In this document: positions 1 through 12,029 of the stretch, in pieces
Layout of the letters: every line of letters begins with the position of its first letter
Numbering within the stretch: position 1 is the stretch's first letter
Source: Branchinecta lynchi
Lineage: Eukaryota; Arthropoda; Branchiopoda; Anostraca; Branchinectidae
Reading direction: 5' to 3'
Assembly: GCA_023053575.1 (NCBI GenBank)
Contig: JAKZAP010000007.1
Location: forward strand, 19,617,464-19,681,463
Length of the DNA: 64,000 nucleotides
Notes under the pieces: model-generated
What the model was told of the DNA's origin: nothing
Seen by the model: only the letters and a program-made list of their open reading frames with translations
Databases searched by the model: none
Translations under genes and position numbers: made by a program

Positions 1-460
1 TTAGGATCACCGGAATTCTGGAACCCTCCCTAGAACTCCCCCCACAGTGCTCGGGCCCGGTCTATGCAGTCTTGTCAATTGTGTATCTAGGGCTTGTGCT
101 TGTTCTTCCCACCAAGTCTCATCCCGATCTGACCACTCTGAACATGTCCCACACTCACACGATTTCCGATTCTCCCCTCCAACTCCCTACAAAGTCACCG
201 GATCCATTCCCGACTTGAAGTGTGACACCTTAGACAGGAGGTCTTTCCAAATATCAAGTTTCATTCAGATCCGATTCCCCGTTCAGAAGTTAAAAATCGC
301 CAATATTCCGGATTTTACTTTGGTCAGGTCCCTAATATGCCTGCCAAGTTTCATCGTCCCTAACTCAAGATGAGTGGCCTGACAGACCGACCAACCGACT
401 GACCGACAGACCGAAAAGTTACGGTATATGGCACTAAAGCGAAGCTTCATGTGCCATAAC
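1..460 (-). repeat. Family A repeat fragment, inverted
   Basis: This is a reverse-oriented copy of the family A repeat seen many times in the window. It has the phrases 'aagtttcat.. gatccgatt', 'cttgttcttcccaccaag', C-rich spacers, and a run of GACCGACAGACCG-type sequence followed by TATGGCAC near its end. No gene is supported; the reading frames here are by-products of the repeat. Confidence 0.8.
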
Positions 461-2049
461 AAAAGTCTAGCTAGGATTTTAAAACCACTCGTGTTTCGAT
501 CAGCTACTTATCGCGCAATCTCAAAGGACCTGTCTTATCTATAATACTAACGCAACCTACGTCCACTCAATATATTTCTAGACCCAGAGACTCCGATTTC
601 GTACGCTACATTCTAACACATCAAACAAAACCTCGCTGATTTTCTCACTTGCCGTGTTTTGCTACCTTCGATGTGAATCACGCTGTCGACGGTCGTCTGC
701 GAGAAGTTTTTCCATCAGGAAAAACGGCTATGTAAATTATTTCTCTGTTTCGCCACAAGTCAGCGGTTGTTGAAAGCAGAGCCTAGCTTTAAAGTACTCA
801 AATATTTTAAAATACTGGAAACAGTGCGAGCGGTCCTTTAAGTACTGCAAGAAATCTCTGCCTGAACCGAAAGTTTTGAAACAATAGCTACAGTTTTCAG
901 AGCGTCTGTGAGCCCTCCTTGTAGTTTACCGGGAAGTGCGTTATTTGTATGAACCAACGACTTTGAAGGTTGTCAGACAGGGAACTATAGATCAGCTGAA
1001 CGACAAAAACTACGGTGACATGCGTCTGATACCTAAAAGGCAGCTCGTTCTATATAACATGATTCTGTTTTGGTTGTTTCATGGGTGCTTCAAACGTTTA
1101 AGCTTTGCTCTAAAATTCAGGATGTTAAAAGACTAGAGTGGACTAAGAGCTATTGGGACCTAGCTTTAGAATAAGTTATGAGCCCGCGCCATTGCTCTCC
1201 CTTTTTTCTTTTTTATAACCAGACTCGGCTGACTGGTTGTATTTTGCCCTCGGCGATGCAAAATAGCTTCCGTCTCTTGCTTTTATTTTATTCCACCCTG
1301 GGAGAACTTGTTAGAAAGACCAGCGAAGCTTCCTCGGTAACATGGCTGATGCTGATACTTCAAAGGCAGGTCGTTCAGTTTGATTAACATGATTCTGTTT
1401 TGGTAGCTGCCTTTCCACTCCTTTCCCAATAATTTGCATTGGTTGACACGGTGTTCAAACGGAATACGAAACGACTACTGGTTCCAGCGAGTTTCTCTGA
1501 GAAATCTAATTATGAGTTGTGAACTGGGAAGCGATCATCTCTTGTCATCTCGTGCTTTTTCTTATAATAAGAGTTTCAAGTAATTCTAAGGTCAGAACTA
1601 TAAAATTAATACTCTTGAGTCCGAGCTGACTGGGAAACATATATTCAAAATGTATTAAACGGACACGTCAACTTCGATGCTTTTATAACCCTTTATTTAA
1701 GTATCGTAGCTGGCGTATCAGTCTTATCCATTGTTTGGTAGAATTTAAGAAAGAGAGGAAAAGGTAGCTACGCGGGAATAAAAGAAGAGGTCCAAAGTAT
1801 TCCAGTATTTCTAGTATTTATTTACCTTCTAAGCGGAATATCGTTTTTAAACACGATTTACTTATTATTTTGTTTATACCGCTTCGAGGTACATGCACAC
1901 ATAGAATGAGTTCTCTCGAGTTGAGTTTTTCCTCCCCTTCCAACATCCCTGGCGGTGGCCAGGTCCGGGCCAGACGTCTAAATAGCATATCCATGACCCA
2001 TGACACTTGCACTGTCGAAGTTTAATCCCAATTTCTTCATCCTATTGTT
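461..2049. other. No gene seen; short internal duplication
   Basis: No coding region is supported. A phrase containing 'acatgattctgttttggt' occurs twice, near 1058 and near 1387, each preceded by a similar 'aggcagctcgttc' or 'aggcaggtcgttc' stretch. This indicates an old duplication with copies about 325 bp apart. Confidence 0.5.
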
Positions 2050-2425
2050 CCTTACATATATTGTAACATTTCCGAGACCCTCTCCAACTCGCCCTACTTG
2101 TGGTCGGATGTGGTTTGAATGCATAAACAGAGCATCTGCTTCTACCAGGCTCCAAGTTTCATTCAGATCGGATCGTTCATTCGGAACTTACACGGGGTAC
2201 AATATCCCGGATTCCCCCTCCTTTAACTCCCACACGGATGGGAGGATGCGGGAAAGGAGGCTTTCTTTAAGCACGAGTTGGGTTCTTTTTATGGGTGCCA
2301 AGTTTCATCGTCCTAGCTTACGTGGAAGGGCCAAAGCAAAACCTGGGCAGAGGGACAGAGAGACGTTACGATCGCTATGTGGAACTTGAGCCGATGGCTG
2401 TAAGTGCCATACAAAATATCATTTT
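2050..2425 (-). repeat. Family A repeat fragment, inverted
   Basis: A degenerate, reverse-oriented copy of family A. It contains the 'ccaagtttcatcgtcctagctta' and 'aagtttcattcagatcggatc' modules and ends in a weak hairpin (acttgagccgatggctgtaagtgcca) like the one that marks the 5' end of other copies. Confidence 0.7.
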
Positions 2426-3340
2426 GTCCCGTCTCGGCTTTTGTCTCATTTTTAGTCTATTTTAGTATTTGTTGGAAGAGAACAAAAACAGGAGACATAT
2501 GAGAACTGATGGTGAAATCAGGCCAAGAGCGAGTATGAGTTGCTAGACAAGATTTCTACCTCCACGTTCAGTGAAGGGGTAATAAATTTAGTAACATATA
2601 TATTCTTCGGGTAAATAAATTTGAAGATTGGTCTACGGGTAAAAGCACCGGAATTACTATTAGTCCTAGCCTCGGAAGGAGTCATTTGGGAATCCGGTTG
2701 CCTGATGGGTCTGGTCGATCTGAACCGACCTGATTGCCCGGTAATCTTTCCAGTCGAAAGGAGTTAGCTGATGGGTCTTGTCAGGAATCGATTAGATTAA
2801 AATGACGTATTTACTGGGTCCGGTAACTGGGAAGACCGGAAATCCCCAAGATTTGATATCAAGATGTCCAGTAAATATTCCCCTTTAGTTGGAACGTTTG
2901 GACTTGTTTTGTCACGACCTTTGGCAGTAGGACAACAAAAACCCCCGGAGATGACCTCTGAGGTCATAGTGTCATTTTGTTCATACTCCAAAATTTGACT
3001 TCTTAATTTGGTTTTAAGCACAAAGAGCTTGTTTTGAGATGGTCTTTAGATGAAGGTTTCCTTAGAAGATATTTCGTGATTAACCATGCTAATGTCAACA
3101 TATTTTTTAGCCTTGAAAAATGGGCTTATCGTTTTAATCCCCCTCCCCTCCGACAGACGCGTGAGTTTTGTTGGACCAATTGAAATATTTCAGCGTATCC
3201 GCAGCGAAGGTTGTGCGTTTTTGTCGCACATTTTGTATAGTCATTTTACCTGCAAATTGTTTTTCCCACCCGTTCGTGACTGATTAGTCACACTTTAGAA
3301 CAAATATAATGGGAAATGTGTTTTAGGAGAAGACTAGGTT
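2426..3340. other. No gene seen
   Basis: No coding region, RNA gene or recognisable repeat could be supported in this stretch. Confidence 0.5.
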
Positions 3341-3602
3341 GCGTTCCAGAACTTAACGATTCTTAACAAATTGTCAACAATTGTTAACTTTTTGCGTTCC
3401 AGGTATCTGATTTCGAAATTTAAGCTCCGCCCAATTACGATTTTTGCTCCAGAGCTTAACGATTGTTCACTATTTTGTAACGATGACTGATGAGCATCGT
3501 TGGGAAAAGTTAACAATTGTGGAATTGTCATCGTAAGCTGCAGTTAGCTCGGCTCCCAAATAAATTTGACGATTGTTAACAATTGTTAAGTTTCTGGAAC
3601 CC
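3341..3602. mobile_element. Foldback MITE with GTTCCAGA..TTAAC ends
   Basis: The left end (gcgttccagaacttaacga) and the reverse complement of the right end (gggttccagaaacttaaca) match over about 20 bp, and the similarity continues inward through TTAACAATTGTTAAC-type motifs. The interior repeats the same GTTCCAG/GCTCCAG and TTAACGATTGTT words. It is non-coding and about 260 bp long. No convincing target duplication was found, so the superfamily is unassigned. Confidence 0.6.
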
Positions 3603-3791
3603 ACCACTCGTCTAACATTTGTTCGATTAATTTTTGTTTTCCGAAACTGTATGTACAAGCTTTGAATATCAACCAACCCACACTTTAGTTTCGTAGTTGA
3701 AAGTCCTATACCTCGCAATGTTAAAGTTTTGGTTGTACTTTTCCGTTTTCGTCGGGGTAGGGTGCAATCCATTTGTGGTGTTAACCAGGGT

Positions 3792-5019
3792 AACAAGACC
3801 AAAGGTTTCGATGGGATCCCAAAAATGTAATATTTGATCCAGACAATTCGGTCTTATCTTCGCCAGACTCCTTGAACATTTTTACTATTAAAATTCAGAA
3901 ATAGATTAAGGCCAAAAAGCTAATCATCTGAGAAAACCAAGTTCAGATATGGATTCAGCATATCTGTGGTTACCCCCATAAGTATCTGTTTTGACAAAAA
4001 CTTCCTGCCTTACTTCTGCCAATTTCCCGGTTTCGGCCGAATTCCGGAACTACCTGTCCTGCAAAAAAAAAAGAAAGCTAAAAAACGAACTCAGCGTATC
4101 TTCTTTCCCCTATATCGAACATCTAATCAACTTCAGATTAAAATTTAGCTTATAACAAATTTTCCGGTTCCAGCCGGATTCCGGGTGAACGATATGTTCG
4201 GGTAAAAATGATTGTCATACACGGATTCAGCATCTCGTCTTACCCCTAAATCGGATGTCTAATCAACTACAAATACTTTTAACAATTTTCCAGTTTTGGC
4301 CGGATTCCCGGCAAACTACTTGCCCGGCGAATGGTTTTCACCATCGTGTTCAGCATGTCTTCCTACCCCTAAACCGTACACCTGATCAACTTCAATTAAA
4401 ATTTGACTTGTAACAAATTTTCCGGTTCCAGCCGGATTTCGGGCGAACTATATGTCCGGGTAAAAATTATTGTCATACACGGATTCAGCATCTCGTCGTA
4501 ACCCTAAATCGGATATCTAATCCACTACAAATACTTTTAACATTTTTTCGGTTTTGGTCGGATTCCGAGCGAACTACTTGCCCGGCGAGAAAATTGTTTT
4601 CACCATCTGTTCAGCATGTCTTCCTATCCCTTAACCGAAAATCTAATCAACTTCAAATAAAACTTTTACTTTTAACAGACTTTCCGTTTTTTGCCGGATT
4701 CCGGGCTAACTACTTGTTCGGCGAGAAAATGGTTTTCACCATCGGGTTCAGCATGTCTTCTTACTCCATAATCGACTATCTCATTAGCTGTTTACAAATA
4801 TTTTGCTTGACCCTTAGTTTAAACCCCCTCCCCCACCCCTAAATATAGGGCTGCAAAGCCCATCTACGAACTCGATCTTACTCGTGACCCAACGAATCCC
4901 CATACCAAGTTTCATCAAAATATCTCATTCTCTTCGAGAGTTATCGTGCTTACAGACGGACGGACGGACAACTTTTGCGATGTCATAGGTATCCCTCCAC
5001 TTACGTTTTGGGATCCCAA
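3792..5019 (+). mobile_element. Family B repeat element, plus orientation
   Basis: It begins 'aacaagaccaaaggtttcga' followed by TGGGATCCCAAAA and ends with TTTTGGGATCCCA, so GGGATCCC lies near both ends in inverted orientation. The interior is a tandem array of roughly 137-bp units, each with 'ccggattccgggcgaacta', 'ttcagcatgtcttc' and 'ctaatcaacttcaa' phrases. The 3' part has a conserved block 'ccaagtttcatcaaaatatc' followed by GACGGACGGACGG. No intact protein is encoded. Confidence 0.8.
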
Positions 5020-7958
5020 GCAGTCAGGACAAACATGATTTGCTTGTCTTGCCGAAATGCTCGTTCTCTGGTCGGCGTCGAAAGGACTCTTCTATAGATT
5101 TTCGACTGTTTGACTGTAATCTTACAGGGAGTCGTGGGATTAGTCTGTAAAAGCAGTCTCTAGGTGGATTTATAGGGTTTGTGAACTTGTAATTAGCTTG
5201 TGTGCTCCGCCTTCTTCCCTCGTTTTGCTGATGACAACTTCGCATCGTAATTCAGAAGTTTGTTAATTGCACGGATATTTTTACGGGGAAGTGTCAAGCG
5301 GTTTTTACCGGATTCCGAAGTTTGTTGGAAGTTCCCTGCCGCTTAGATATTTCTTGGTGTAAATAGTTTTGTCTATAAAACAAGACCAAATGTTTTGATG
5401 GGATCTAAAGCGGATGAATATTTTGGTCTAGGCGGTGTAAATTGTGCGATTTTTGGCCTAACTATCGACACTCCTCGAAAACATAGCAAAAAGTATAATT
5501 GAGAGTGTCCTTCGTTTCTGTTGAAGATGCTAACTGATATAGGGACTATTACTGGTCTCTAGAAAGCAATACTGGTATTGCTTTCTATGTAACGTGTACT
5601 ATCTAACGTACTTTCATTATTTAACGTGTACATGTAACACTATTGTACCGTTTCTTTCTGAATAACCCGGAAACAAGCCAAGATCATTCACATGCAAACA
5701 GAAGCTGAATTGAGGACAATGTGTTAGTCATTTCCACCCTCTCGTTCTTCAGTGGGGCAGACTGCATGAGCTAAATTACTGGACATGCATTTTCTTCGTG
5801 AGCAAGTTTATGGTTGGGCAAACCACATATAAATTAAAATAAATTGAAAGAAATAGATAATCAATAATTTGTGAGGTTTAACTTAACATTTCTGTAAAAA
5901 AATCAGTTCGAGGCTAAGAGCCGGAGATACAAGGGCGAATGACAAAAAAAAACACGGTACAATAACAAGAACAGACTAATTAGACAGTACTTACGACATC
6001 AGTACCTAGTTGGTTCTAACGCGTGCTGCGAGTTGGTGCGCACCGTGTTTAGGGGCGTCCCGACACCTTCCCGATAGGTGGGTGGGGGTGGGGGGGGGGT
6101 CAAAATTTTACTGGAATCATTTGAAGTTTTACTGGTATTTTCGAGGTTTTACCAAGTTCTCCGAAGTGACCATCTCTGCAGAAACTCTCAAATACTATTG
6201 TTATCTGATTTGACTATGTGTTACAAACAGCAACAAAATAGGCTTATTAAAGTTTAACTGAAAAGGCAGTTTAGTTTTAACTCTAATATTCGAATACACT
6301 GAAATATTTTGACATATCTGAGGGATTTTGTATTTTTTCACCCGGGGCTCTGATAATAACGTTCTGAATGAGTGCTGCTTGCACGACAAACCAAAATTCA
6401 TCCAGTCCCGGAGAATCTGAATTTGAACAAAATCCTGCATTTCAGGGCTAAAGATCCGAAATCGGAGAAGTTGGTACATAGATTTCCAAATCTGAAAGAA
6501 TAAGTTCATTCTGTGAAATCTATTATCCCTCGATAATCGGAACGGAGGAACGAAGTAACGCATTGGATCGGATTTTCGGAAATAATTAAGGGAATAAGTG
6601 ACATTTTACTAGAATGTTGAATCTCATACGGTTAAACTTTAAAAATGTCAGATAAAACTAAAAAGTCTTCGATCTTCAACCCACCCTACACATTTATTCG
6701 TCGCGTTTTCAGCGTTTTCCGTTTGTTCGCAACACATCCAATTTCACATATGTTAATTAAATCGATTTCACATTAGTAACAGACGTTGTTCAGCCATTGT
6801 TGCACGCAAAGTGGTTTTAACCAACTTCTTCTTGCTAAAAAGTCATTCCCCTTTTTCTGAGGTAACAGGATTTGTCTTAGCCAGCTTGAACACTTTCCAT
6901 ACTAGTGGTGAGTTCACGAAAGACTTCGAATAATCTTCAAACTTTTGTTTGATTCGAGACTCTCCTGCCGACTTTCGAGATCATGTCGAGACAAGGCTAA
7001 CTCGTTTTTGAACTCTTCTCAACTCAGCACCGGAAAGGAGTCAAGAAAGCTGTCGAGACTGGAGTAGACGGTACCGTGATATTATTCCTGGAACAGTATT
7101 TGTAGTTGGAAATTATTGTAATTTCAGTAGGTTACCAAATTCTTGAAAGCTGCAGAAACTTAGGAGATTACCGGAATCATCCGATGAATGTTCAGTTCCG
7201 ACACGTTGTGTCATCTGCAGTTTGTAACATTTTCTGTGAAACGTTTTTATAAAAGAAACTGTTTTGAGAACTGTTTTAAGATCCGTTGAACAAAGTATAG
7301 GTTGCAAAAACGTTTCTGCAATAAACGTTTACGGACCTTGAACCCTGAGTTCGAACTTTTTGCGGAGGCTATGTATTCGTCAATTCAGTTTCGGAAAACC
7401 CTACAATCGGAAAATTATGTGTCTCGATCAGAGGCATTACCAGCCAAAATATTTCGGGGAAGGGGGGAAGGTAATTACCGACTGGCTGATCGTTTTACCG
7501 ACTGTTTTAGCAGAGATACCGACAGTTTTTAAGAATAATGCATGTTTGACGAAAAATCGACTGTTTTGAAGATTGAAAACTTTGTTTTTGTATTGACTGT
7601 ATCCGTTTGACTATTTCCACAAATTGAATGGTCAACCCCCCCCCCCCATTCGTGGTGCCCCTGGTCTCGATTCTTGTTCTTGTTATCGCTTTGCTTTTAA
7701 CCTTTACAACATCACTTTGATATCCATGTTTTATTGGGTTCTGGGGTAAATAGATAAAATTCATGAGGTAAAAGCCAAGAAAAGAGCGTAGCTTGGTCGA
7801 CAACCAAGGTCATTCATCAGGAAATAATTTATATATAATTTAGGGAAACATAAAAACCGTAAAAAAACGGTCGAAGTGATCGAACTTTTCCGAAAACAGA
7901 AAAGGGCATAAACGAAATAACTTAACACTGTGAGATACGGGACTTCCTAGAAGTGTGT
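5020..7958. other. No gene seen; small repeat traces
   Basis: No gene is supported. The stretch holds a short fragment of the family B 5' end near 5380-5480, a near-perfect hairpin at 5561-5586, a G-rich run near 6077-6100 and a C run near 7637. Confidence 0.5.
5561..5586. repeat. Perfect 12-bp-arm hairpin
   Basis: AGAAAGCAATAC is followed by a 2-nt loop (TG) and its exact reverse complement GTATTGCTTTCT. It lies in a gene-free stretch, with a nearby repeat of AACGTGTAC words at about 5592-5630. Its function is unknown. Confidence 0.8.
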
Positions 7959-7959
7959 T

Positions 7960-9412
7960 CTCGCCGTTCCCCGAGGACTCCTCGGGGAATTGAAGGGAAC
8001 GGCGAGAATAGAGGGAGTCACTCCACGCGGACTCCGCCTAGGAAAACAACGAGACCACGGAGAATGCTTCTAAAATGTATTTTGTTCGAAAAAAAGAATG
8101 TGCAGTTGACGAAATTACTAGATCCACTTTATTTTGGGATTTGTTTATTATGATTCTTTTTAATTAATTTTACATTGCACAAACACTGGCAACAAGACCA
8201 AAGGTGTCGATGGGATACCAAAAATCTAAGATTTGATCCAGACAATTCGGTCTTGTCTTCGCCAGGCTAATCATCAGAGAAAACCGAGTTCAGATATTCT
8301 ATCTACCTATCTATACCTCGATAAGCCATATCTATTTTGACGATATTGACCGAAACTTCCTGCTTTACTACTGCCAAGCGCGAATTCCGAGCGAACTACT
8401 AGTCCAGCAAAAAAAGAAAAATTCAGAAACGAAGCCGGCGTATCTCTTTATCCCTAAAGAAACCTAATCAACTTAAATAAAATTTTGACTTAAAAAAAAT
8501 GCGGGTACAACCGGATTCCGGACTAATTATATGTCCGGGTAAAAAATGATCATTGTATACAGACTCAGCGTCTCTTCTTACCCCTAAATATATCATCTAA
8601 TCAACTCCATATAAAGCTTTTACTTTTAACATATTTTCCGGTTTTGGCCGGATTACAGGCGAACTATAGTTGTCCGGCTAGAAAATGGTTTTCACCATCG
8701 GGTTCAGCATATCTTCTTACCATAAATCAAACATTTAATCAACTTCAAATGAAACTGTTACTTTTACCCAACTTTCCGGTTTTGGCCGGATTCCGGACGA
8801 ACTGCTTGTCCGGCGAAAAAATGAATTTCACCATCATGCTCAGCATGTCTTCTTACCCCTAAATCAAACATTTAATCAACTTAAAATGAAACTGTTACTT
8901 TTCACAAACTTTCCGGTTTTTGCCGGATTCTGGACGAACTACTCGTCTAGCGAGAAAATGGTTTTCACCATCGTGCTCAGCATGTCTTCTTACCTCATAA
9001 TCCACTATCATATTAGCTGTTTAAAAATATTTTGTTTGTCCCTTAAACCGAACCCCCTCCCCCCACTCCCAAATATAGGGTTACAGAGCCCATCTACGAA
9101 CTCGACCTTACCCTTGACCCAAACAATCCTCATACCAAGTTTCATCAAAATATCTCATTCCCTTCGAGAGTTATCGTGCTTACAGACGGACGGACGGACA
9201 ACTTTTGCGATGTCATAGGTATCCCTCCACTTATTTTCGGATCCCAAAAACTGATTCCCCTCCGAATATGAAAGGGAGTCCTTTTTGACGATGGTGATGA
9301 TAATCAGAGCATTCCCCGCCCGTGGGGACTCGGGAGAATAGTGGCAGTGGTTCCCCGGGACAAACAAAAACGCGGCTACTCCTTAAGCGGAGACCTCAGG
9401 GAACGTCGAGAA
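7960..9412 (-). mobile_element. Family C MITE, split by a family B insertion
   Basis: The left part (7960-8180) and right part (9251-9412) together match the fuller copy at 42650-43036 in reverse orientation. The left part has CTCGCCGTTCCCCGAGGA, a partial hairpin, and the run ending 'ttttacattgcac'. The right part resumes with 'ttcccctccg', 'gcattcccc' and 'aaacaaaaacgcgg'. The family B element at 8191-9249 interrupts it. It is non-coding. Confidence 0.75.
8191..9249 (+). mobile_element. Family B repeat element nested in family C
   Basis: It has the family B 5' phrase 'aacaagaccaaagg', the internal 137-bp units (several with 'ccggttttggccggatt'), the 'ccaagtttcatcaaaatatc' block, GACGGACGGACGG and a terminal GGATCCCAAAA. 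Because both flanks belong to one family C element, the junctions fix the ends of family B to within a few bases. Confidence 0.8.
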
Positions 9413-9806
9413 CACGCCTTAAGTGAAAGCGTTTGTGTACCTGCAATTGGCTGGAAAAGGTATCCTAACTTTTTTTTTGATCGTGTGATTACATTTTTCG
9501 CACAGGTGTTTGAAAAGATATTACAGCTTAAAGTCTTCATACTCTTATTACAAAAGCGAATTATGCTTTCTATTGGTTGGTTTTGCATAAAGCGTCATAG
9601 CCAATCAAAAGTAGAAACGACTAATTTTTTTTAAAAAAAAGCAATTAACATCTTACTTTCACAACTCTGTTAGAAAAATATTATTGAACTAGTTGGCAAC
9701 GTTTCTACCATTAACATCATACGCCGATAAGTATCTGTTAACTCGGGAATCTAAATCAAAAGTCCTTTACCTCCCGCTGTTAAACTCATTTTGTTAGCTC
9801 CCTTCC
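9413..9806. other. No gene seen
   Basis: No coding region, RNA or recognised repeat is supported here. Confidence 0.5.
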
Positions 9807-9962
9807 ATGAAAGAGAATTCCGTTTCCTTCTTGTTTGTCGTGCCATCTTTGAAACTGAAGAGTACGCGAACTGTGACTCATCACTATGGAGGAGTGACAT
9901 CATTATATAAATTTGTCCAAAAGGACAAAGATGTTCTGGAGTTCTGGCAGAGTAAGTAAATA
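9807..9962 (+). CDS. Possible short first exon (51 codons), unrecognised
   Basis: This is a short ATG-initiated frame of 51 codons with ordinary amino-acid composition, ending just past a good splice-donor match (CAGA|GTAAGTAAAT near 9950-9958). The product is not recognised. It could be the first exon of an unknown gene or of a decayed transposon. The next coding-like segment on the same strand is at 11012-11210, behind a plausible acceptor. The evidence is open frame plus splice consensus only, so it is weak. Confidence 0.2.
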
Positions 9963-11011
9963 ATTTAATCTCTGTTTAGACCAACTGGATGCTCGTAAGC
10001 TTTTCTTGGTTAGCCTGTCTCAGACCAACTGAATGCTCATAAGCTACATTCCTGTATGCATAAGCTTAGTGAAGAAATGATTGCTTAATTCCCTTAATTA
10101 ATTTCTTTTGATAATTCTGTGAATAATTTCTGAACTCTTTCAAATACCAATCTAATTTAACACCAATCAGTTTTACTTTCACCTGACTAACTTACCTGAC
10201 CAAACCCAGCAAATCAGCATCAGAACTTAGCCTAGTCTGGTGAATGCTATGCTATGTCACCTGAAAGGGTAAGGTGTAAATACTGTGGTTATAAATTCTA
10301 CAGTGAGTTGTTTCTTGAGAAACATTAGGTGATAGATGTTTCGTTCATATGGAGATTGATCGAGATATGCTTTTCTGCCTTTTTTTTTGTCAGAAAAGAT
10401 TTTGTATAGTAGTTTTGTAAGTCAAGTTTGATATCCACATCCGGTTGGTCCATCCTTCTGATACTGTGAATTCCACATTGTCTTGTCCTGGTCTTGTCTT
10501 GGGGTTTTTAATCCTACTTCATCTTCTGACACCGCATCCCTTCCTGAACCTTTCCCTATCCCTTAGCCTCCCATACCATCTCAATTCCCAATTTTTGTTG
10601 TTGATGATACTGATATTGGAGAAAATGTTTGTTACTATTTTCCTGATGTGACTGTTGAGCGGGAAGAAGCAAAGCTTTAATTTATAAAGTAATTTATTTA
10701 TGACCCACCATTTTGAAAAGCAGAGTAAATGAAGAAAATAAACAAAATAAACAAAACACATAAACACGCAGAAAAAAGATAGGCTACTTAATTTTTAATC
10801 TTCGGTCAGGAAGCAGTGGACGACTTTGTGCGCTGTTTGGGCCCTGTTGTGCATGATTTTTGAAAGCGACGAGGAAACATCCAAAAGGGTCACACTGGCA
10901 TCTTGAATTTTGAATTTCTCTGTCAATGTATGGTTATGACATAATTTTGTTAAGTGGAGTAGGTGCTTCGCATATTTAAAATAACATGATATCATCTTTT
11001 TAATCTTCAGT
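9963..11011. other. No gene seen
   Basis: AT-rich sequence with no supported gene. It would be an intron if the exon-like segments on either side belong together. Confidence 0.4.
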
Positions 11012-11210
11012 ATTAAGCTTCAACTCCACACAGTCAGTAAGAAGGTTTCTGATGAAATTATTGCTGGAATTCAGAAACTTCAACCTTTATGTCAAGCACA
11101 TTGTTCTGGTTCTGACCCAGAAGTTCATGTTTATGTTCCATTTGAGAGGCTGGACTCAAAGGATAAGAGAATTGTTTTTTACCATTGCAACCTACATCTA
11201 CCAACAGTTT
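11012..11210 (+). pseudogene. Possible decayed exon, unrecognised
   Basis: After a pyrimidine-rich acceptor-like sequence (tttttaatcttcag) there is an open stretch of about 66 codons with a protein-like composition, including the short string EVHVYVPFERLDSKDKR. It then meets a stop and continues in other frames with further stops to about 11400. The family is not recognised. It looks like a decayed host or transposon exon; coding status is uncertain. Confidence 0.25.
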
Positions 11211-12029
11211 GACCATATTGCTTTACAAAATAGTTTTTTCAAGTGGAAAGGAAGAAATAAGAGAATGTTGTGGGTACAGAGTATAATTGCATGAAAATCA
11301 GAATGCTATGATGGGAGATCCTGAAATATTATCCTGGTAGTTTCAAGGAAAGAAGTACAAGGTTTCAAATACTGTCAGTTATACTGATGCTCCTTCAAAA
11401 AAGAATTTGTGTTGTGCTGTGTTAAGTTGTGCTCTCTAATTTGTTGTTGATAAGTCTCAAGTTATCAATTCGCCTTATTCTGGCTCAGCGTTCAAAGTGG
11501 ACTAAATTCTGTTAGTCCCCCATTGTCTCAAAATCAACACAATCAACACTTATGTGTGTCTATAGACATACTTATATGTCGGATCCATAGGGTAATGGGT
11601 AACTTACATTTTCTATGCTACCAGCAGGGAGCAGATTCCATATTTTCTACTCGTCAACCTGAGTGCTATTTTACTAAGTCTGTCAGATATGCTGATGGTT
11701 AGACATAGGGGGAATAATAGAAACTAGTCAGCTTGGAAGTGGAAGTACTTACTGTGATTTTTTTTCTTGTTGTTTTATTTGTGCATTATTTTAACTCGAT
11801 GTGATTTACTGATTTACTATGATTTGTTTCCCTTTCCGAAACCAATTTGACCTCAATCTTTATGCTTAAAAGCTTACTGTCATTATTTTCTTGATGAGTT
11901 ATTTCAAAGATTACCGTGATTGTTTTCTTGATGCCTTATTTACCAGTTTCCAAAGCGTCCAAAGTTATATGTAATTATTAAAATCCATGGTTTCTTGAAT
12001 AGCTCAGTTCTTCTTTCACTTGCAGCTTT
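11211..12029. other. No gene seen
   Basis: No supported gene. It contains decayed coding-like words near 11300-11450 and repeated 'cttactgtcattattttcttgatg'-type phrases near 11870-11935. Confidence 0.4.

Noticed and set aside
10519..10995. Minus-strand frames of 66-82 codons
   Set aside because: Low-complexity, AT-driven frames with no domain and no support from neighbouring exons.
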